From Gloeocapsopsis sp. IPPAS B-1203 (GTDB lineage Bacteria > Cyanobacteriota > Cyanobacteriia > Cyanobacteriales > Chroococcidiopsidaceae): 64,000 bases of DNA. A program made the translations under genes and the position numbers. Shown piece by piece: positions 1 through 8,317 of the stretch. Position 1 is the first letter of the stretch, and the number at the start of each line of letters is the position of its first letter. The DNA is taken from contig NZ_PEIG01000022.1 of NCBI RefSeq assembly GCF_002749975.1, forward strand, positions 16,535 to 80,534, in the 5' to 3' direction. The notes beneath the pieces are model-generated. The model was not told where the DNA came from, searched no databases, and worked only from the letters and a program-made list of their open reading frames with translations.

Positions 1-291
1 TCCAGTTAAGCCGAAAATACGTTCTTTGAGAATCGCATCATTACCATTCCACAGTGCGATCGCAAAACACAACCGCTGGTGATTATCCGAAATTCCGGCA
101 ATACCATCTTCACCCCAACGATAAGCACGGGAGCGAGCATGATCGTGGGGAAAATAGTCCCAAGCTGAACCAGTAGCGCTGTAGTCTTCACGCACAGTCC
201 CCCATTGGCGTTCGCTAAGGTAGGGTCCCCAACGTCTCCAATAGGCTTTACGAGTGCGGTTTTCCTCTAGTCTGATTTCTTCTTGAGTCAT
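1..291 (-). CDS. GH63-like (MGH1-type) glucosidase, N-terminal fragment
   Basis: The reading frame starts at the ATG at 289-291 and runs off the left edge of the window with 97 codons visible. The protein begins [12 protein letters not shown] and continues with W/Y-rich segments such as [39 protein letters not shown] and [15 protein letters not shown]. This N-terminus is typical of the large bacterial glucosidases of glycoside hydrolase family 63 (mannosyl-oligosaccharide glucosidase-like), usually 850-900 residues. Only about a tenth is present, so catalytic acids cannot be checked. There is no signal peptide, so it is probably cytoplasmic and may act on glucosylglycerate- or trehalose-type glucosides; that substrate is inference. 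It is the first gene of a minus-strand series. Confidence 0.72.
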   Translation of the reverse strand, partial: MTQEEIRLEENRTRKAYWRRWGPYLSERQWGTVREDYSATGSAWDYFPHDHARSRAYRWGEDGIAGISDNHQRLCFAIALWNGNDAILKERIFGLTG

Positions 292-315
292 CAGTGTCGC
301 TCCCTTAATGCTTAT

Positions 316-846
316 TTACTGGGTACTTTGGTTAGCGCGAATCGTTCCTTCTAAATCGGCTCTTTCTAAATTTGCTCCCTCAAGGTTAGTTCCTTGTAGG
401 TTAGCATTCTCTAAATCGGCTCGGTACAAGTTGGCATTCTCTAAGTTTGCATCTTGCAAGTTGACTTCTTCTAAATCTGCACCACTCAAGTTAGCTTCTT
501 GTAAAGAAGCACCTTGTAAATTGGCTTTGTCCAAGTCTGCATTACTTAAATTAGCTTGCTGTAGATTGGCATTTTGCAGGTTTGCCTCTTCTAAATCTGC
601 GCCTTGGAGATTAGCACCTTGTAAATTTGCTCCTCGCAAGTTAGCTTCGTCTAAATCAGCTTCTTGGAGATTTGCATTGCTGAGGTTACACTCAGGGCAT
701 TGCTTTGTTTCAAGCAAACGTTGTACTTCTGCAGATTGTGACTGCGGTGATGATTGGCTTGTTGCCTGAGTTGGCTGTGAAGAACATGCCACAAGCCCCA
801 AAAAACTCAGCATCACAGGTAAAGTAAGACTTTTAATAGTTATCAT
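316..846 (-). CDS. Pentapeptide-repeat lipoprotein
   Basis: Exported lipoprotein with a short signal peptide and a LVAC lipobox, followed by a Ser/Gln/Thr-rich spacer. The rest is about 20 tandem A(N/D)LxX pentapeptides (ANLQEADLDEANLRGANLQG and similar), which fold as a right-handed quadrilateral beta-helix. A Cys pair (CPEC) sits just before the repeats, as in many cyanobacterial members of this family. The start at 846 is preferred over the in-frame ATG at 864 because AGGAG lies 10 nt upstream; the longer form would add six residues. Such proteins are abundant in cyanobacteria but their roles are mostly unknown. The repeat DNA gives a long false open frame on the opposite strand. Confidence 0.85.
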   Translation of the reverse strand: MITIKSLTLPVMLSFLGLVACSSQPTQATSQSSPQSQSAEVQRLLETKQCPECNLSNANLQEADLDEANLRGANLQGANLQGADLEEANLQNANLQQANLSNADLDKANLQGASLQEANLSGADLEEVNLQDANLENANLYRADLENANLQGTNLEGANLERADLEGTIRANQSTQ

Positions 847-916
847 ACTATTGATACTCCTCATTGTGATTATTTTTACTAATTTTGTCAGAGGAGTATT
901 TTTTTATCTTCTATCT

Positions 917-1726
917 TTAAGCTGACCATGCCTCTCGAAAGTCTGCATAAAGGGTGAGTCCGCCATCAATAAATAACGTTTGTCCAGTGATATACGCGGC
1001 TTCATCCGAAGCTAAAAAAGCTACAGCAGCAGCCATTTCCTCAGCAGTTCCCGCACGTCCCATTGGAATATGACTTTCCACTTCTGCTTTTTTCTGAGGG
1101 TCTTCTGTCCAAGCTTCGTTAATAGGAGTTACTGTTGCTCCAGGTGCTACAGCATTAACGCGAATACCTTTATCTGCATACTCTAAAGCTAAAGTTTTTG
1201 TCAGATTTTCCATGCCACCTTTGCTAATAGAATAGCTGACATACATCGGTCGAGGAATAATTTCATGAACGCTAGAGATATTAATAATGACTCCTTGGCG
1301 GTTTTGGGAAAGCAGATGTTTTAGTGTCTCACGCGCACACAAATAAGCACCACGCAGGTTAACTGATATCACCTGGTCAAAATCATCGGTTGCAACTTCG
1401 TGTGAAGGACACTCAGTTTGAATTCCGGCATTATTGATTAGGATATCTAAACTACCAAATTGTGCAACAACGGTATTGACCATCCGGACAATGTCTTCTT
1501 CTTTAGAGACATCGCCTTGAACTAGTAGTGATTTTACGCCGCAACTTTCCACATCACCACAAGCTCTTTGCATTGCTTGTTCTTCAGTTTTTTCCGCACC
1601 TTCAGGACTAGAACGATAGTTGATCGCAACATTGACGCCTTCTTGTGCTAAACGAATTGCGATCGCTTGACCAATCCCAGAAGTTGCGCCTGTAACTAAA
1701 GCATTTTTTCCTTTAAGACCCTGCAT
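917..1726 (-). CDS. SDR-family oxidoreductase (glucose 1-dehydrogenase-like)
   Basis: Classical short-chain dehydrogenase/reductase of 269 residues. Visible motifs are the Rossmann TGATSGIG near the N-terminus, the NNAG motif, the catalytic Ser segment (INISSVHE), YSISKGG (catalytic YxxxK), and the C-terminal ITGQTLFIDGG typical of glucose 1-dehydrogenase/3-oxoacyl-ACP reductase-type members. The ATG at 1726 is chosen over the upstream in-frame ATG at 1753 because GGAG lies about 9 nt before it and the family normally begins a few residues before KNALVTG. It is cytosolic and NAD(P)-dependent; the substrate cannot be assigned. A strong hairpin lies between it and the upstream fasciclin gene, so it is probably transcribed separately. 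Confidence 0.87.
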   Translation of the reverse strand: MQGLKGKNALVTGATSGIGQAIAIRLAQEGVNVAINYRSSPEGAEKTEEQAMQRACGDVESCGVKSLLVQGDVSKEEDIVRMVNTVVAQFGSLDILINNAGIQTECPSHEVATDDFDQVISVNLRGAYLCARETLKHLLSQNRQGVIINISSVHEIIPRPMYVSYSISKGGMENLTKTLALEYADKGIRVNAVAPGATVTPINEAWTEDPQKKAEVESHIPMGRAGTAEEMAAAVAFLASDEAAYITGQTLFIDGGLTLYADFREAWSA

Positions 1727-1764
1727 AAGCACTAATCTCCAAGAATGCAACAAGATAATTTTAT

Positions 1765-1784
1765 GGGCGTACCGCAGTACGCCC
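1765..1784. terminator. 8-bp perfect hairpin between fasciclin gene and SDR gene
   Basis: GGGCGTAC-CGCA-GTACGCCC forms a perfect 8-bp stem with a four-base loop just after the stop of the fasciclin gene on the minus strand. The following T tract is weak, so termination is likely but not certain; it could also be an RNA-stabilising hairpin. Confidence 0.5.
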
Positions 1785-1798
1785 TTTCACTATGTCAC

Positions 1799-2425
1799 TT
1801 ACAGGTTAAGGTTTGGGGGAAGAATGACACTATCAATTGCATGAATCACGCCATTGCTGGCTTGGATATCAGGTTGAGTCACAGTAGCATCGTTAACTCT
1901 CACTTGGTTAGCTGCAGCATCAACTTGTACATTGACAGGATTACCCTCAGCTGTTGCTACCTCTCCTGATTGCAGTTGATCTGAAGTCACTTCTCCAGGA
2001 ACTACGTGGTATTGCAAGATTCTTCTTAAGGTTTCGCGATTTTCTGGCTGTGCTAACTGCTGGCGCGTAGATTCAGATAACCCAGCAAAAGCTTCGTTTG
2101 TAGGAGCAAATACAGTGTAAGGTCCTTCACCTTCTAGGGTATCGGCTAAACCTGCTGCATTAATCAATTCAGTCAATGTACTAAATGATGGATCTCCAGA
2201 TGCAACGTTAACAATATCATCTGTAGCTCCTGTGGTTGGAGTTGTTGGAGTTGTTTGATCAGCTGGTGTTTCGCCAGGTGCAGGAGCGATGGTAGGAGTA
2301 GCTTCAGGTGCTGGAGATGTTTGTGTTGTCGTCGTTTGTGGTTCGCATGCTGCTAGTACTGGTAGAATTGCCAATCCACCTAAGAATCCAGCAAGCTTTG
2401 TGATTGTGTTTTTACGATTCTTCAT
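1799..2425 (-). CDS. Fasciclin (FAS1) domain lipoprotein
   Basis: 208 residues: a signal peptide with lipobox VLAAC, a Thr/Pro/Ala-rich linker (about residues 28-70), and one FAS1 domain. The domain shows its two conserved boxes, GPYTVFAPTNEAF and the C-terminal NGVIHAIDSVILPP, with the intervening YHVVPGE segment. FAS1 domains mediate cell-surface adhesion or matrix contact; in cyanobacteria single-domain secreted forms are common. It is probably anchored on the periplasmic side of the inner or outer membrane. Neighbouring genes on the same strand also encode envelope lipoproteins, but a hairpin downstream and STRR repeats upstream suggest it is its own transcription unit. Confidence 0.92.
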   Translation of the reverse strand: MKNRKNTITKLAGFLGGLAILPVLAACEPQTTTTQTSPAPEATPTIAPAPGETPADQTTPTTPTTGATDDIVNVASGDPSFSTLTELINAAGLADTLEGEGPYTVFAPTNEAFAGLSESTRQQLAQPENRETLRRILQYHVVPGEVTSDQLQSGEVATAEGNPVNVQVDAAANQVRVNDATVTQPDIQASNGVIHAIDSVILPPNLNL

Positions 2426-2464
2426 GAAATGCTCCTGATTGTTTTCTCTAATTGATCGTGTTAG

Positions 2465-2492
2465 TTACCAGTGACCAATCACTAGTCACTAA
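2465..2492. repeat. Heptanucleotide short tandem repeat (STRR)
   Basis: Four degenerate 7-mers in register: TTACCAG, TGACCAA, TCACTAG, TCACTAA. They lie immediately upstream of the fasciclin gene and next to the stop of the following methyltransferase gene. Period-7 repeats of this type are characteristic of cyanobacteria. Confidence 0.75.
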
Positions 2493-2495
2493 TCG

Positions 2496-3155
2496 CTATT
2501 GCAGATTTGCGGGCACATTTTCTGGTACAGTCCATACATAAAGCGTATGTTGACGACTGGGACCTTGAACTTGAACTACATTGTCAGGTTGCCACTCTCC
2601 CATATCGAAATCATGGGAAACGATGCGAGTACCAGGTCTTAACTCTTGTAGGAGCTTCGGACGTAACTTAATATTGATATCTGGCAAGAGATAAAGTGTG
2701 ACTACTGTGGCTTCACTCAAATCTGTTTGAAACAAGTCTTGTTGGACAATTTGCACGCGATCGCTGACATTAGCCGTTTCTGCATTTTGGCGAGCACGTT
2801 GCACTAGTTCAGGGTTAATTTCAACTCCATAAGCCCGACTTGCATTAAACCTTTGCACAGCAGTAATAGGAATTCTCCCATCACCGCTACCCAGATCGTA
2901 CAACACATCGTTACTTGTGACATTTGCCAATTGTAGCATTTGGTCTACGACTTCTTGCGGAGTAGGCACATAAGGCACATCTGGTGAGCGTTCTTGCGGT
3001 TGAGTAGGCTCAGTTGCTGGTGCTGGTGATTGCGTTTGTACCGTTGGCGATTGTGCTTCTGCTTCAAATTGACGTTGTTGATTACATCCTGCCAATAGCA
3101 AGCTACCTATACCCACACCGGTAACTAGCAAATTTTTAATTGTCTTGAGATGCAT
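2496..3155 (-). CDS. Lipoprotein with class I SAM-dependent methyltransferase domain
   Basis: 219 residues. The N-terminus is a lipoprotein signal (positive n-region, then SLLLAGC lipobox), followed by a Thr/Gln/Pro-rich linker to about residue 60. The remainder is a Rossmann methyltransferase: YVPTPQEVVDQML helix, motif I VLYDLGSGDGRIP, acidic motif II (YGVEIN), and DRVQIVQQDLF. The ATG at 3155 is chosen because GGTGAG lies a few bases before it and it gives a compact signal peptide; an in-frame ATG at 3176 adds seven residues. A SAM-binding fold behind an export signal is odd because SAM is cytoplasmic. Family members with leader peptides are known from genomes but the substrate is not. Confidence 0.82.
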   Translation of the reverse strand: MHLKTIKNLLVTGVGIGSLLLAGCNQQRQFEAEAQSPTVQTQSPAPATEPTQPQERSPDVPYVPTPQEVVDQMLQLANVTSNDVLYDLGSGDGRIPITAVQRFNASRAYGVEINPELVQRARQNAETANVSDRVQIVQQDLFQTDLSEATVVTLYLLPDINIKLRPKLLQELRPGTRIVSHDFDMGEWQPDNVVQVQGPSRQHTLYVWTVPENVPANLQ

Positions 3156-3275
3156 ATTCTCACCCTTTGCTACCAATTGGATAAATTGTTTGTTACCTTG
3201 TGACGTTTAATGTCTTGATCTCCCTCATTGTCAATTCCAGTTTCAAATTCCCAAATGATAAACTCTGTCTTGCGT

Positions 3276-4631
3276 TCAAACTTGTTGGTTACGATTCCAG
3301 AACAGAAGTGGTATGCCTGAAAGCACAACGCATAAACCTAATAGCGCTCCAACTCCTGTATAGGTCAAACTAGAGTAAAGCAAATAAATACAAATAAGAC
3401 AAAACAGCAGCGGAGTTAGAGGATAAAACGGAACTTGAAAAGGTCGTGGTATTTGTGGTTCGCGCTGTCGCAAGACAAATAAGGCGATCGCAGAAAGCAA
3501 GAAGAAGAACCAAAACACAGGTGCAGTGTAGTCTACCATTGCTTCAAAGCCATTGCGAGGCGCGATAGTTCCTCCTAAAACTAGTACTAAGGAAATAGCA
3601 CCTTGAGCGAGTAATGCACCTATCGGAGTATTGCCATTGTTTCTCCATTTACTGAGAAATTTGAATTGGGCAAAGTCTCGTCCTAATGCATAATTGGTTC
3701 GCGCACCTGTAAAAATTGTGGCATTGGTGGCACCTAAAGTAGAAATAGCAATGAGGAAGCTAATAAATACAGCGCCAGGAGTTCCAAAAGCATGACGCAT
3801 TAAGTCTGCTGCCACAGCCTCTGAACCAGCGGTTCCAGCAAGACCTAAGCCTCGAAGATAGGCAAGGTTAATCAACAAATAAATCGTTGAGATAATACAG
3901 ATACTCCAAACCAGCGATCGCGCCATATCGCGGCGGACATTGCGGATCTCAGCGGAAATATACGCAGCTTCGCTCCACCCGCCATAAGATAGCAAGACAA
4001 AAATCATGACTAAACCTAAGCTGCTTTCGGTTGGCGGAATGATTTGTTGTGGAGGACTTGTTGTTATCAGTAAACCAACGCCCACGACAAGCAGTAACCC
4101 TAACACCTTAGCTGCTGTTAACAAATTTTGCGCAATCTTGCTTTGTTGTACGCCAATAATATTCAAACCTGTTAATAGTGCGATCGCTAAAGCAGCATAG
4201 ATTGATGGTGAATAAGCACCCAAGCGCCACAACTGTGAAGCATAATCACCAAATACAAATGCTAATAAAGCAATTGAACCAGTTTGAACTACTGTCATGC
4301 GTGCCCAAGCAAATAAAAAAGCCACTGATTTGCCAAATGCCCGTAGCAAGTAGTAATAATTACCACCGGTGTGTGGATAAGTTGTTGCTAATTCGCCATA
4401 GCATAATGCACCCAGCAAAGAGACAACGCCTCCTAAAACCCAAGCACCAAGAGCAACAGCCCCATTACTACTATTCGCTGCCACGAGTGCTGGTGTTTCA
4501 AAAATCCCTGCACCGATAACTATGCCAACAATGATTGCGATCGCATCTCCAAAAGCCAGTGCAGGTTTGGGTGTTGTCGCAATGCTACTAGCTATTCCCT
4601 CTCGATTTAAGTTGTGTTCCCGTTGACTCAC
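3276..4631 (-). CDS. APC-superfamily amino acid permease
   Basis: Integral membrane transporter of 451 residues with about 12 hydrophobic segments. The first helix carries the superfamily signature IIVGIVIGAGIFETPALVA, which contains the unwound substrate-binding segment; a second recognisable region is SYGGWSEAAYISAEIRN in TM6. Members import amino acids or exchange them using proton or amino-acid gradients; TM6 resembles the LAT/serine-threonine exchanger-like subgroup, but the substrate is not determinable. The start ATG at 4631 gives a cytoplasmic N-tail of about 25 residues. Flanking genes are unrelated. Confidence 0.9.
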   Translation of the reverse strand: MSQREHNLNREGIASSIATTPKPALAFGDAIAIIVGIVIGAGIFETPALVAANSSNGAVALGAWVLGGVVSLLGALCYGELATTYPHTGGNYYYLLRAFGKSVAFLFAWARMTVVQTGSIALLAFVFGDYASQLWRLGAYSPSIYAALAIALLTGLNIIGVQQSKIAQNLLTAAKVLGLLLVVGVGLLITTSPPQQIIPPTESSLGLVMIFVLLSYGGWSEAAYISAEIRNVRRDMARSLVWSICIISTIYLLINLAYLRGLGLAGTAGSEAVAADLMRHAFGTPGAVFISFLIAISTLGATNATIFTGARTNYALGRDFAQFKFLSKWRNNGNTPIGALLAQGAISLVLVLGGTIAPRNGFEAMVDYTAPVFWFFFLLSAIALFVLRQREPQIPRPFQVPFYPLTPLLFCLICIYLLYSSLTYTGVGALLGLCVVLSGIPLLFWNRNQQV

Positions 4632-4747
4632 TACGGTTTATTTCCAGGTTTGCCTACAGCGCAATTCAGCGAGTGATACAAGTTAAATGTAAATACTAGC
4701 AAGGGGAAGCTAAAGCATGATGCTTCATGCCTCCCCTTTCTTTCAGT

Positions 4748-4770
4748 AGGGGTCATACTAATATGACCCT
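4748..4770. terminator. Hairpin with T-run on plus strand at the end of the OB-fold gene
   Basis: GGGTCATA-CTA-A-TATGACCC type stem directly overlapping the stop of the minus-strand gene, followed on the plus strand by AGTTTTTT. The T run is on the plus side, so its role as a terminator for the minus-strand gene is uncertain. Confidence 0.35.
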
Positions 4771-5191
4771 AGTTTTTTGCAGGCGCGTTGCCTCTAGCGC
4801 CAGAGTTAGGACGGTTACGGTTAGGACCACCTGCCCAAGGTGGTGGACCCTGTGCTGGACGAATCTGAATCACAGTACCGTTAGCACGAGTAATGGAGAA
4901 AGCATCAAATTCACCACCTCTGCCCAGTTCACCATTTACAGTAACTTCTTCTCCAGGTGATAGATTGATTTGTTGCCACCAACGTGGTCCTGCATCTACA
5001 ATAATTTGCCCACTATCATCTTCAAGAATAAAGTCGTTGCCAACAATATTTCCAACTCTACCTGAGATTGTTGTACCAGGAGGGCGCTGCTGCAAATCGC
5101 CGATTCTTGTTTGCGAGCGTGCTATTGTAGGTATCCCTAATGTAAGAATTGACGCCGCTATAGTTAAGCCAAGTAATAATTGCTTGTTCAT
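4769..5191 (-). CDS. Exported OB-fold protein (BOF/DUF5666-like)
   Basis: 140 residues with a Sec signal peptide (hydrophobic stretch LLLGLTIAASILTLGIPTIA, cleavage near ARSQ). The mature part contains one small beta-barrel: TTISGRVGNIVGNDFILEDD, GQIIVDAGPRWWQQ, GEEVTVNGELG, then FDAFSITRANG. This strand pattern matches periplasmic OB-fold proteins of the BOF/YgiW type, which bind small cationic or other ligands. The C-terminus is Pro/Gly/Asn-rich and disordered. Function unknown. The intergenic distance to its neighbours suggests a monocistronic unit. Confidence 0.68.
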   Translation of the reverse strand: MNKQLLLGLTIAASILTLGIPTIARSQTRIGDLQQRPPGTTISGRVGNIVGNDFILEDDSGQIIVDAGPRWWQQINLSPGEEVTVNGELGRGGEFDAFSITRANGTVIQIRPAQGPPPWAGGPNRNRPNSGARGNAPAKN

Positions 5192-5365
5192 AGGCTGAAA
5201 TCCTCATATTGTCCTTACTTTATAGTTTTAAAAGTAAATGTGACTGTAGAGTGACAGCAACATGAACATCAAGTGACAGTAAAGTGACTTTAGGTAATCC
5301 CTAAGTGTACGCTGTTGTTGCCCTTAAAGACTCGCGCCAACTTAGGGATATTACCTAACTTAAAT

Positions 5366-6457
5366 TTAGAAGTTGTAACCAACTCCAACTAACAGTCCAA
5401 CTTCAGTATCATCAATGAAACCAATATTGACGCCTGCAGTTGCTGTAAACTGCTCTGTTAGTGGCACGTCAACTCCGCCAGTAATTAGTGCACCTACAGT
5501 ACTGTCTTGTCCTGTAGAAATTGCAATCCCAGCCCCAATATAAGGCGCTATGTTGAGTTGTGCAGCGGCAACACCTGTTTCTGCAGGTGGGAAGTCTGCA
5601 GTAATTGGTATCGCAATTACTGTGTTGTCACCAATGTATGCTGCTGGTCTCACAGAAAAAGTGTCGGTCAATCCTATTTTGCTATAAACAGCAAAAGCAC
5701 CTTCACTCAAAGTGGTTTCTCCACCAAATCCGATATTACCACCAATTCCAATGTAGCTAGCACCACCACGGGTTGCTGTACCAGGTACAATAGCAGGCTC
5801 TACAGTTGTATCTGGAGTTGTTGTATCAGGAACTTGCTGCTGAGTAGGACTTGGGAAGGTTGGATCTGGTTGAGTTTGAGTTGGTCCTGGAAAAGTTGGA
5901 TCTACTGTTCCAGGTGTTGGTTGAGTTTGGGTAGGTCCTGGAAAAGGAGTACCTGGTTGAGTTTGAGTCCCAGGCGCGAACGGATCTACTGTTCCAGGTG
6001 TTGGTTGAGTTTGGGTAGGTCCTGGAAAAGTCGGATCTGTTGTTCCAGTTCCTGGTTGAGGTTGCACAAGATTTGGACTAGGAGTTGGTTGAGTTGTGCC
6101 ACCTTCTGGTGTTGTTTGATTTAAAGGGTTAGGAGGACTTGATTCAATACGGTCATCAATGTCACCCTCTGTTGGTCCTAAGTTATCAAGGTTAGCTTGA
6201 CTTAGTATGGTGGAAGCATTGCCATCTGTCCCAGGCGCGTTTCCATCCACCACCAAATTGCTCTCCGCTTGAGTCACTCCAGATGCTGTCCCAATAACAA
6301 GCGCAGATGCTGAAGTGGAAACATTGCTGTTTACATCTGCAGTTGTTTGCACATCATTACTAACGGTTTGAGCTTGAACTGATGCTGCACTGGCAACAAC
6401 TCCCACGGCAGTGAGACTTGCTATCAGTGAAGCACGCCTGAACGAAATGGTTTTCAT
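5366..6457 (-). CDS. Secreted protein with Pro/Thr/Gln repeats and a C-terminal beta-barrel-like domain
   Basis: 363 residues. A signal peptide ends near SVQAQ. Residues 30-110 are Ser/Asn/Thr-rich; residues about 115-220 are imperfect repeats built on FPGPTQTQP and TPGTVDP. The last 135 residues alternate hydrophobic and glycine-rich strands (GGASYIGIGGNIGFGG, SVRPAAYIG, NIAPYIGAG) and end LLVGVGYNF, with a terminal Phe as in outer-membrane barrels. I infer an outer-membrane protein with an extended periplasmic linker; the partner is unknown. The repeats are also repeats at DNA level, so length variation by slippage or recombination is likely. Not recognised as a named family. Confidence 0.72.
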   Translation of the reverse strand: MKTISFRRASLIASLTAVGVVASAASVQAQTVSNDVQTTADVNSNVSTSASALVIGTASGVTQAESNLVVDGNAPGTDGNASTILSQANLDNLGPTEGDIDDRIESSPPNPLNQTTPEGGTTQPTPSPNLVQPQPGTGTTDPTFPGPTQTQPTPGTVDPFAPGTQTQPGTPFPGPTQTQPTPGTVDPTFPGPTQTQPDPTFPSPTQQQVPDTTTPDTTVEPAIVPGTATRGGASYIGIGGNIGFGGETTLSEGAFAVYSKIGLTDTFSVRPAAYIGDNTVIAIPITADFPPAETGVAAAQLNIAPYIGAGIAISTGQDSTVGALITGGVDVPLTEQFTATAGVNIGFIDDTEVGLLVGVGYNF

Positions 6458-6939
6458 ACGTTATTCCTTGTATTCCTTACATTGACCTCTGTGGTTCAGG
6501 GTGATAGACTGGATTGAGTAATTCCAGTCTTCCTGAAGAATGTGACGCAAATGTGACAAAGCGTCGGTATCAAAAGGATCTCTACCAAAAGTAATAGTTG
6601 AGTTTCTTGGAGAAATTTAGGTTTCTACCAGAAAGAATAGGCACAAGGTTGTATAAAAATTGTTTTAGCTTTCATATTCTGCTCCTCACTCCTCTTATCG
6701 TCTACAATCGAGTAATGATTGTTAACTGGATTTAACATTACTTCTGATAATATTGCAACATTTTGTCGCTTTTTGTATCTACCCTCCGGTATCTAATTTA
6801 AGTATTAAATGTATAGATTTGGTATCATTATGAAATCGTAGTGATACATATTAATTGATTATATTTTGATAATTTCTGTTTGTTTTGCATCTGTACGGTA
6901 CAGCTTAGAGTAAGGGTTAAAGCACGCAGGGGTTGGTTA
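6458..6939. other. Intergenic region without a recognised gene
   Basis: AT-rich 0.48-kb stretch upstream of the barrel protein and in front of the ion-channel remnant. It must hold the promoter of the minus-strand gene. I see no convincing small ORF, RNA or repeat in it. Confidence 0.5.
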
Positions 6940-7501
6940 CTACCAGGCATTGGAACAGGGTTAGGTGTTTTAGCCATTGCAGACATATATTTAACGGTGT
7001 TGTATCCAAGAGGCGACAAAGGTATCATTAGCATTCCTCTGGCGCGAGGATTATGGCATTTTCGCTTCAGTGCCAAGACAATGCGCAGACAGCGCGATCG
7101 CATACTCTCGTATATGATGCAACTGTTACAGTGTGGATACTGCTACTTTTAATTAGGTTTACTTTGATCAGTTGGGTTGCGTTAGATCGTGAAATCCGAA
7201 TGCAAGGAAAAGATACTCCTACAGATTTTGCTACAGTGGTTATTCACTGTCAACTTTAGGTATCGGTGATATTAGACCTCAAACTGGTACTTATCGCTCT
7301 GAACAAATGCGGCGATCGCATCACTATCAGGCTGTTGAGCATTTAGCTGCGCAAGGAATTGCAACAGTAGCTAACTGAGAAGCTGGTGCAGATTTATATT
7401 CACTACGTCGGCGGTGGAACCCCAATATGATTGCTTTGGCAAAATATATGGAATATGACTGGAGTGCGATCGCTCCTTCAGTTGTGCAAGGAGTAGATTG
7501 A
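6940..7501 (+). pseudogene. Decayed two-TM potassium-channel-like gene
   Basis: Three fragments in different frames align end to end as one family. Frame A (from about 6940) gives GIGTGLGVLAIADIYLTVL and PLARGLWHFRFSAK, the first membrane segment. Frame B (from about 7110) gives TVWILLLLIRFTLISWVALD and REIRMQGKDTPTDFAT, the second segment. Frame C (from about 7237) gives YSGYSLSTLGIGDIRPQTG, which contains the pore-like TLGIGD (compare TVGYGD). After TGTYR the sequence jumps to a C-terminal tail ending WNPNMIALAKYMEYDWSAIAP, with an internal TGA near 7377. So there are two frameshifts, one nonsense codon and a large internal deletion. The stop abuts the ATG of the next gene, implying a former operon. 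Confidence 0.72.
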
Positions 7502-8275
7502 ATGAAGCATCAATTACAACAAAAGCAAATTAAATTAGAGAACTATCAAACAGTTTATCTAGAAGAAGGAGTGACTCATTCAGAAACAATATTATTTTTA
7601 CATGGCTGGACAATAGCCACTGAGCCTTATCAAGAAACTCTACATCTTTTGTCGCAGTACTATCATGTTATTGCTCCGGACTTACCAGGTTTTGGCAAAA
7701 CAAGTTTTCCTACTGCTGTACCAGATTACGATGGATATGTTGAGTGTATTATGAGTTTCTTAAAAGCTTTAAATTTGAAAAAAGTTCATGTAGTAGGACA
7801 TTCTGGTGGTGGTGCGGTTGGAGTTGTTTTAGCAGCTAATTTTCCCGAACTTGTTAAGAGTCTCATTTTGATTGATAGTACAGGAATTCCGTTAGGCTTT
7901 TTACCTGAGGTGGCACTACGACGGTTAATTGATTTTCCGGCTCAAATTGGCAGATTTAAATTTGAGCCGACATTTCTTTTTATGAAAGCTCTAATAAGTA
8001 ACTGGATTTTTAAGACTCAAAATATGTTTCAATCTTCATGGATTGCATTAGAAAAAGACTTACGCCCATTATTACCACAAGTTCAGTGCCCTACTTTGAT
8101 TGTCTGGGGCGATCGCGATTTATTTGTTCCTGTTAAGTGTGCATACGAGTTTTCACAAGGTATTCCTCATTCACAGTTAATTATGCTGGAAGATGAATAT
8201 CATGAATGGATCTTTTATCATGAGGAAAAGTGCGTAAATATTATTGCTAACTTCATTAATGAGACTGAGCTGTAG
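7502..8275 (+). CDS. Alpha/beta hydrolase
   Basis: 257 residues without a signal peptide. The fold is clear: oxyanion HG motif (LFLHGWTIATEP), nucleophile elbow VVGHSGGGAVG (Ser near residue 100), catalytic Asp in LIVWGDRDLFVPV (about 205), and a candidate His in DEYHEWIFYHEE (about 233-238). It belongs to the esterase/epoxide hydrolase/dehalogenase-like superfamily; the reaction is not assignable. Its ATG directly follows the TGA of the decayed channel gene, so it was probably co-transcribed with it and may now depend on a promoter inside that remnant. Confidence 0.87.
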   Translation: MKHQLQQKQIKLENYQTVYLEEGVTHSETILFLHGWTIATEPYQETLHLLSQYYHVIAPDLPGFGKTSFPTAVPDYDGYVECIMSFLKALNLKKVHVVGHSGGGAVGVVLAANFPELVKSLILIDSTGIPLGFLPEVALRRLIDFPAQIGRFKFEPTFLFMKALISNWIFKTQNMFQSSWIALEKDLRPLLPQVQCPTLIVWGDRDLFVPVKCAYEFSQGIPHSQLIMLEDEYHEWIFYHEEKCVNIIANFINETEL

Positions 8276-8317
8276 CTAAATAACATTGTTCTACTTGAAT
8301 ACAGAAGGGAAACGCAT

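Noticed and set aside
308..769. Open frame of 153 codons opposite the pentapeptide lipoprotein
   Set aside because: It is the antisense image of the A(N/D)LxX repeat and has only low-complexity Lys/Ser/Ala/Cys content.
4178..4519. 113-codon plus-strand frame inside the permease gene
   Set aside because: Shadow of the transporter; no family features and no ribosome-binding site.
5507..6124. 205-codon plus-strand frame opposite the Pro/Thr/Gln-rich protein
   Set aside because: Cys/Trp/Ser-rich nonsense from a repeat; the minus-strand frame has a signal peptide and a barrel-like domain.
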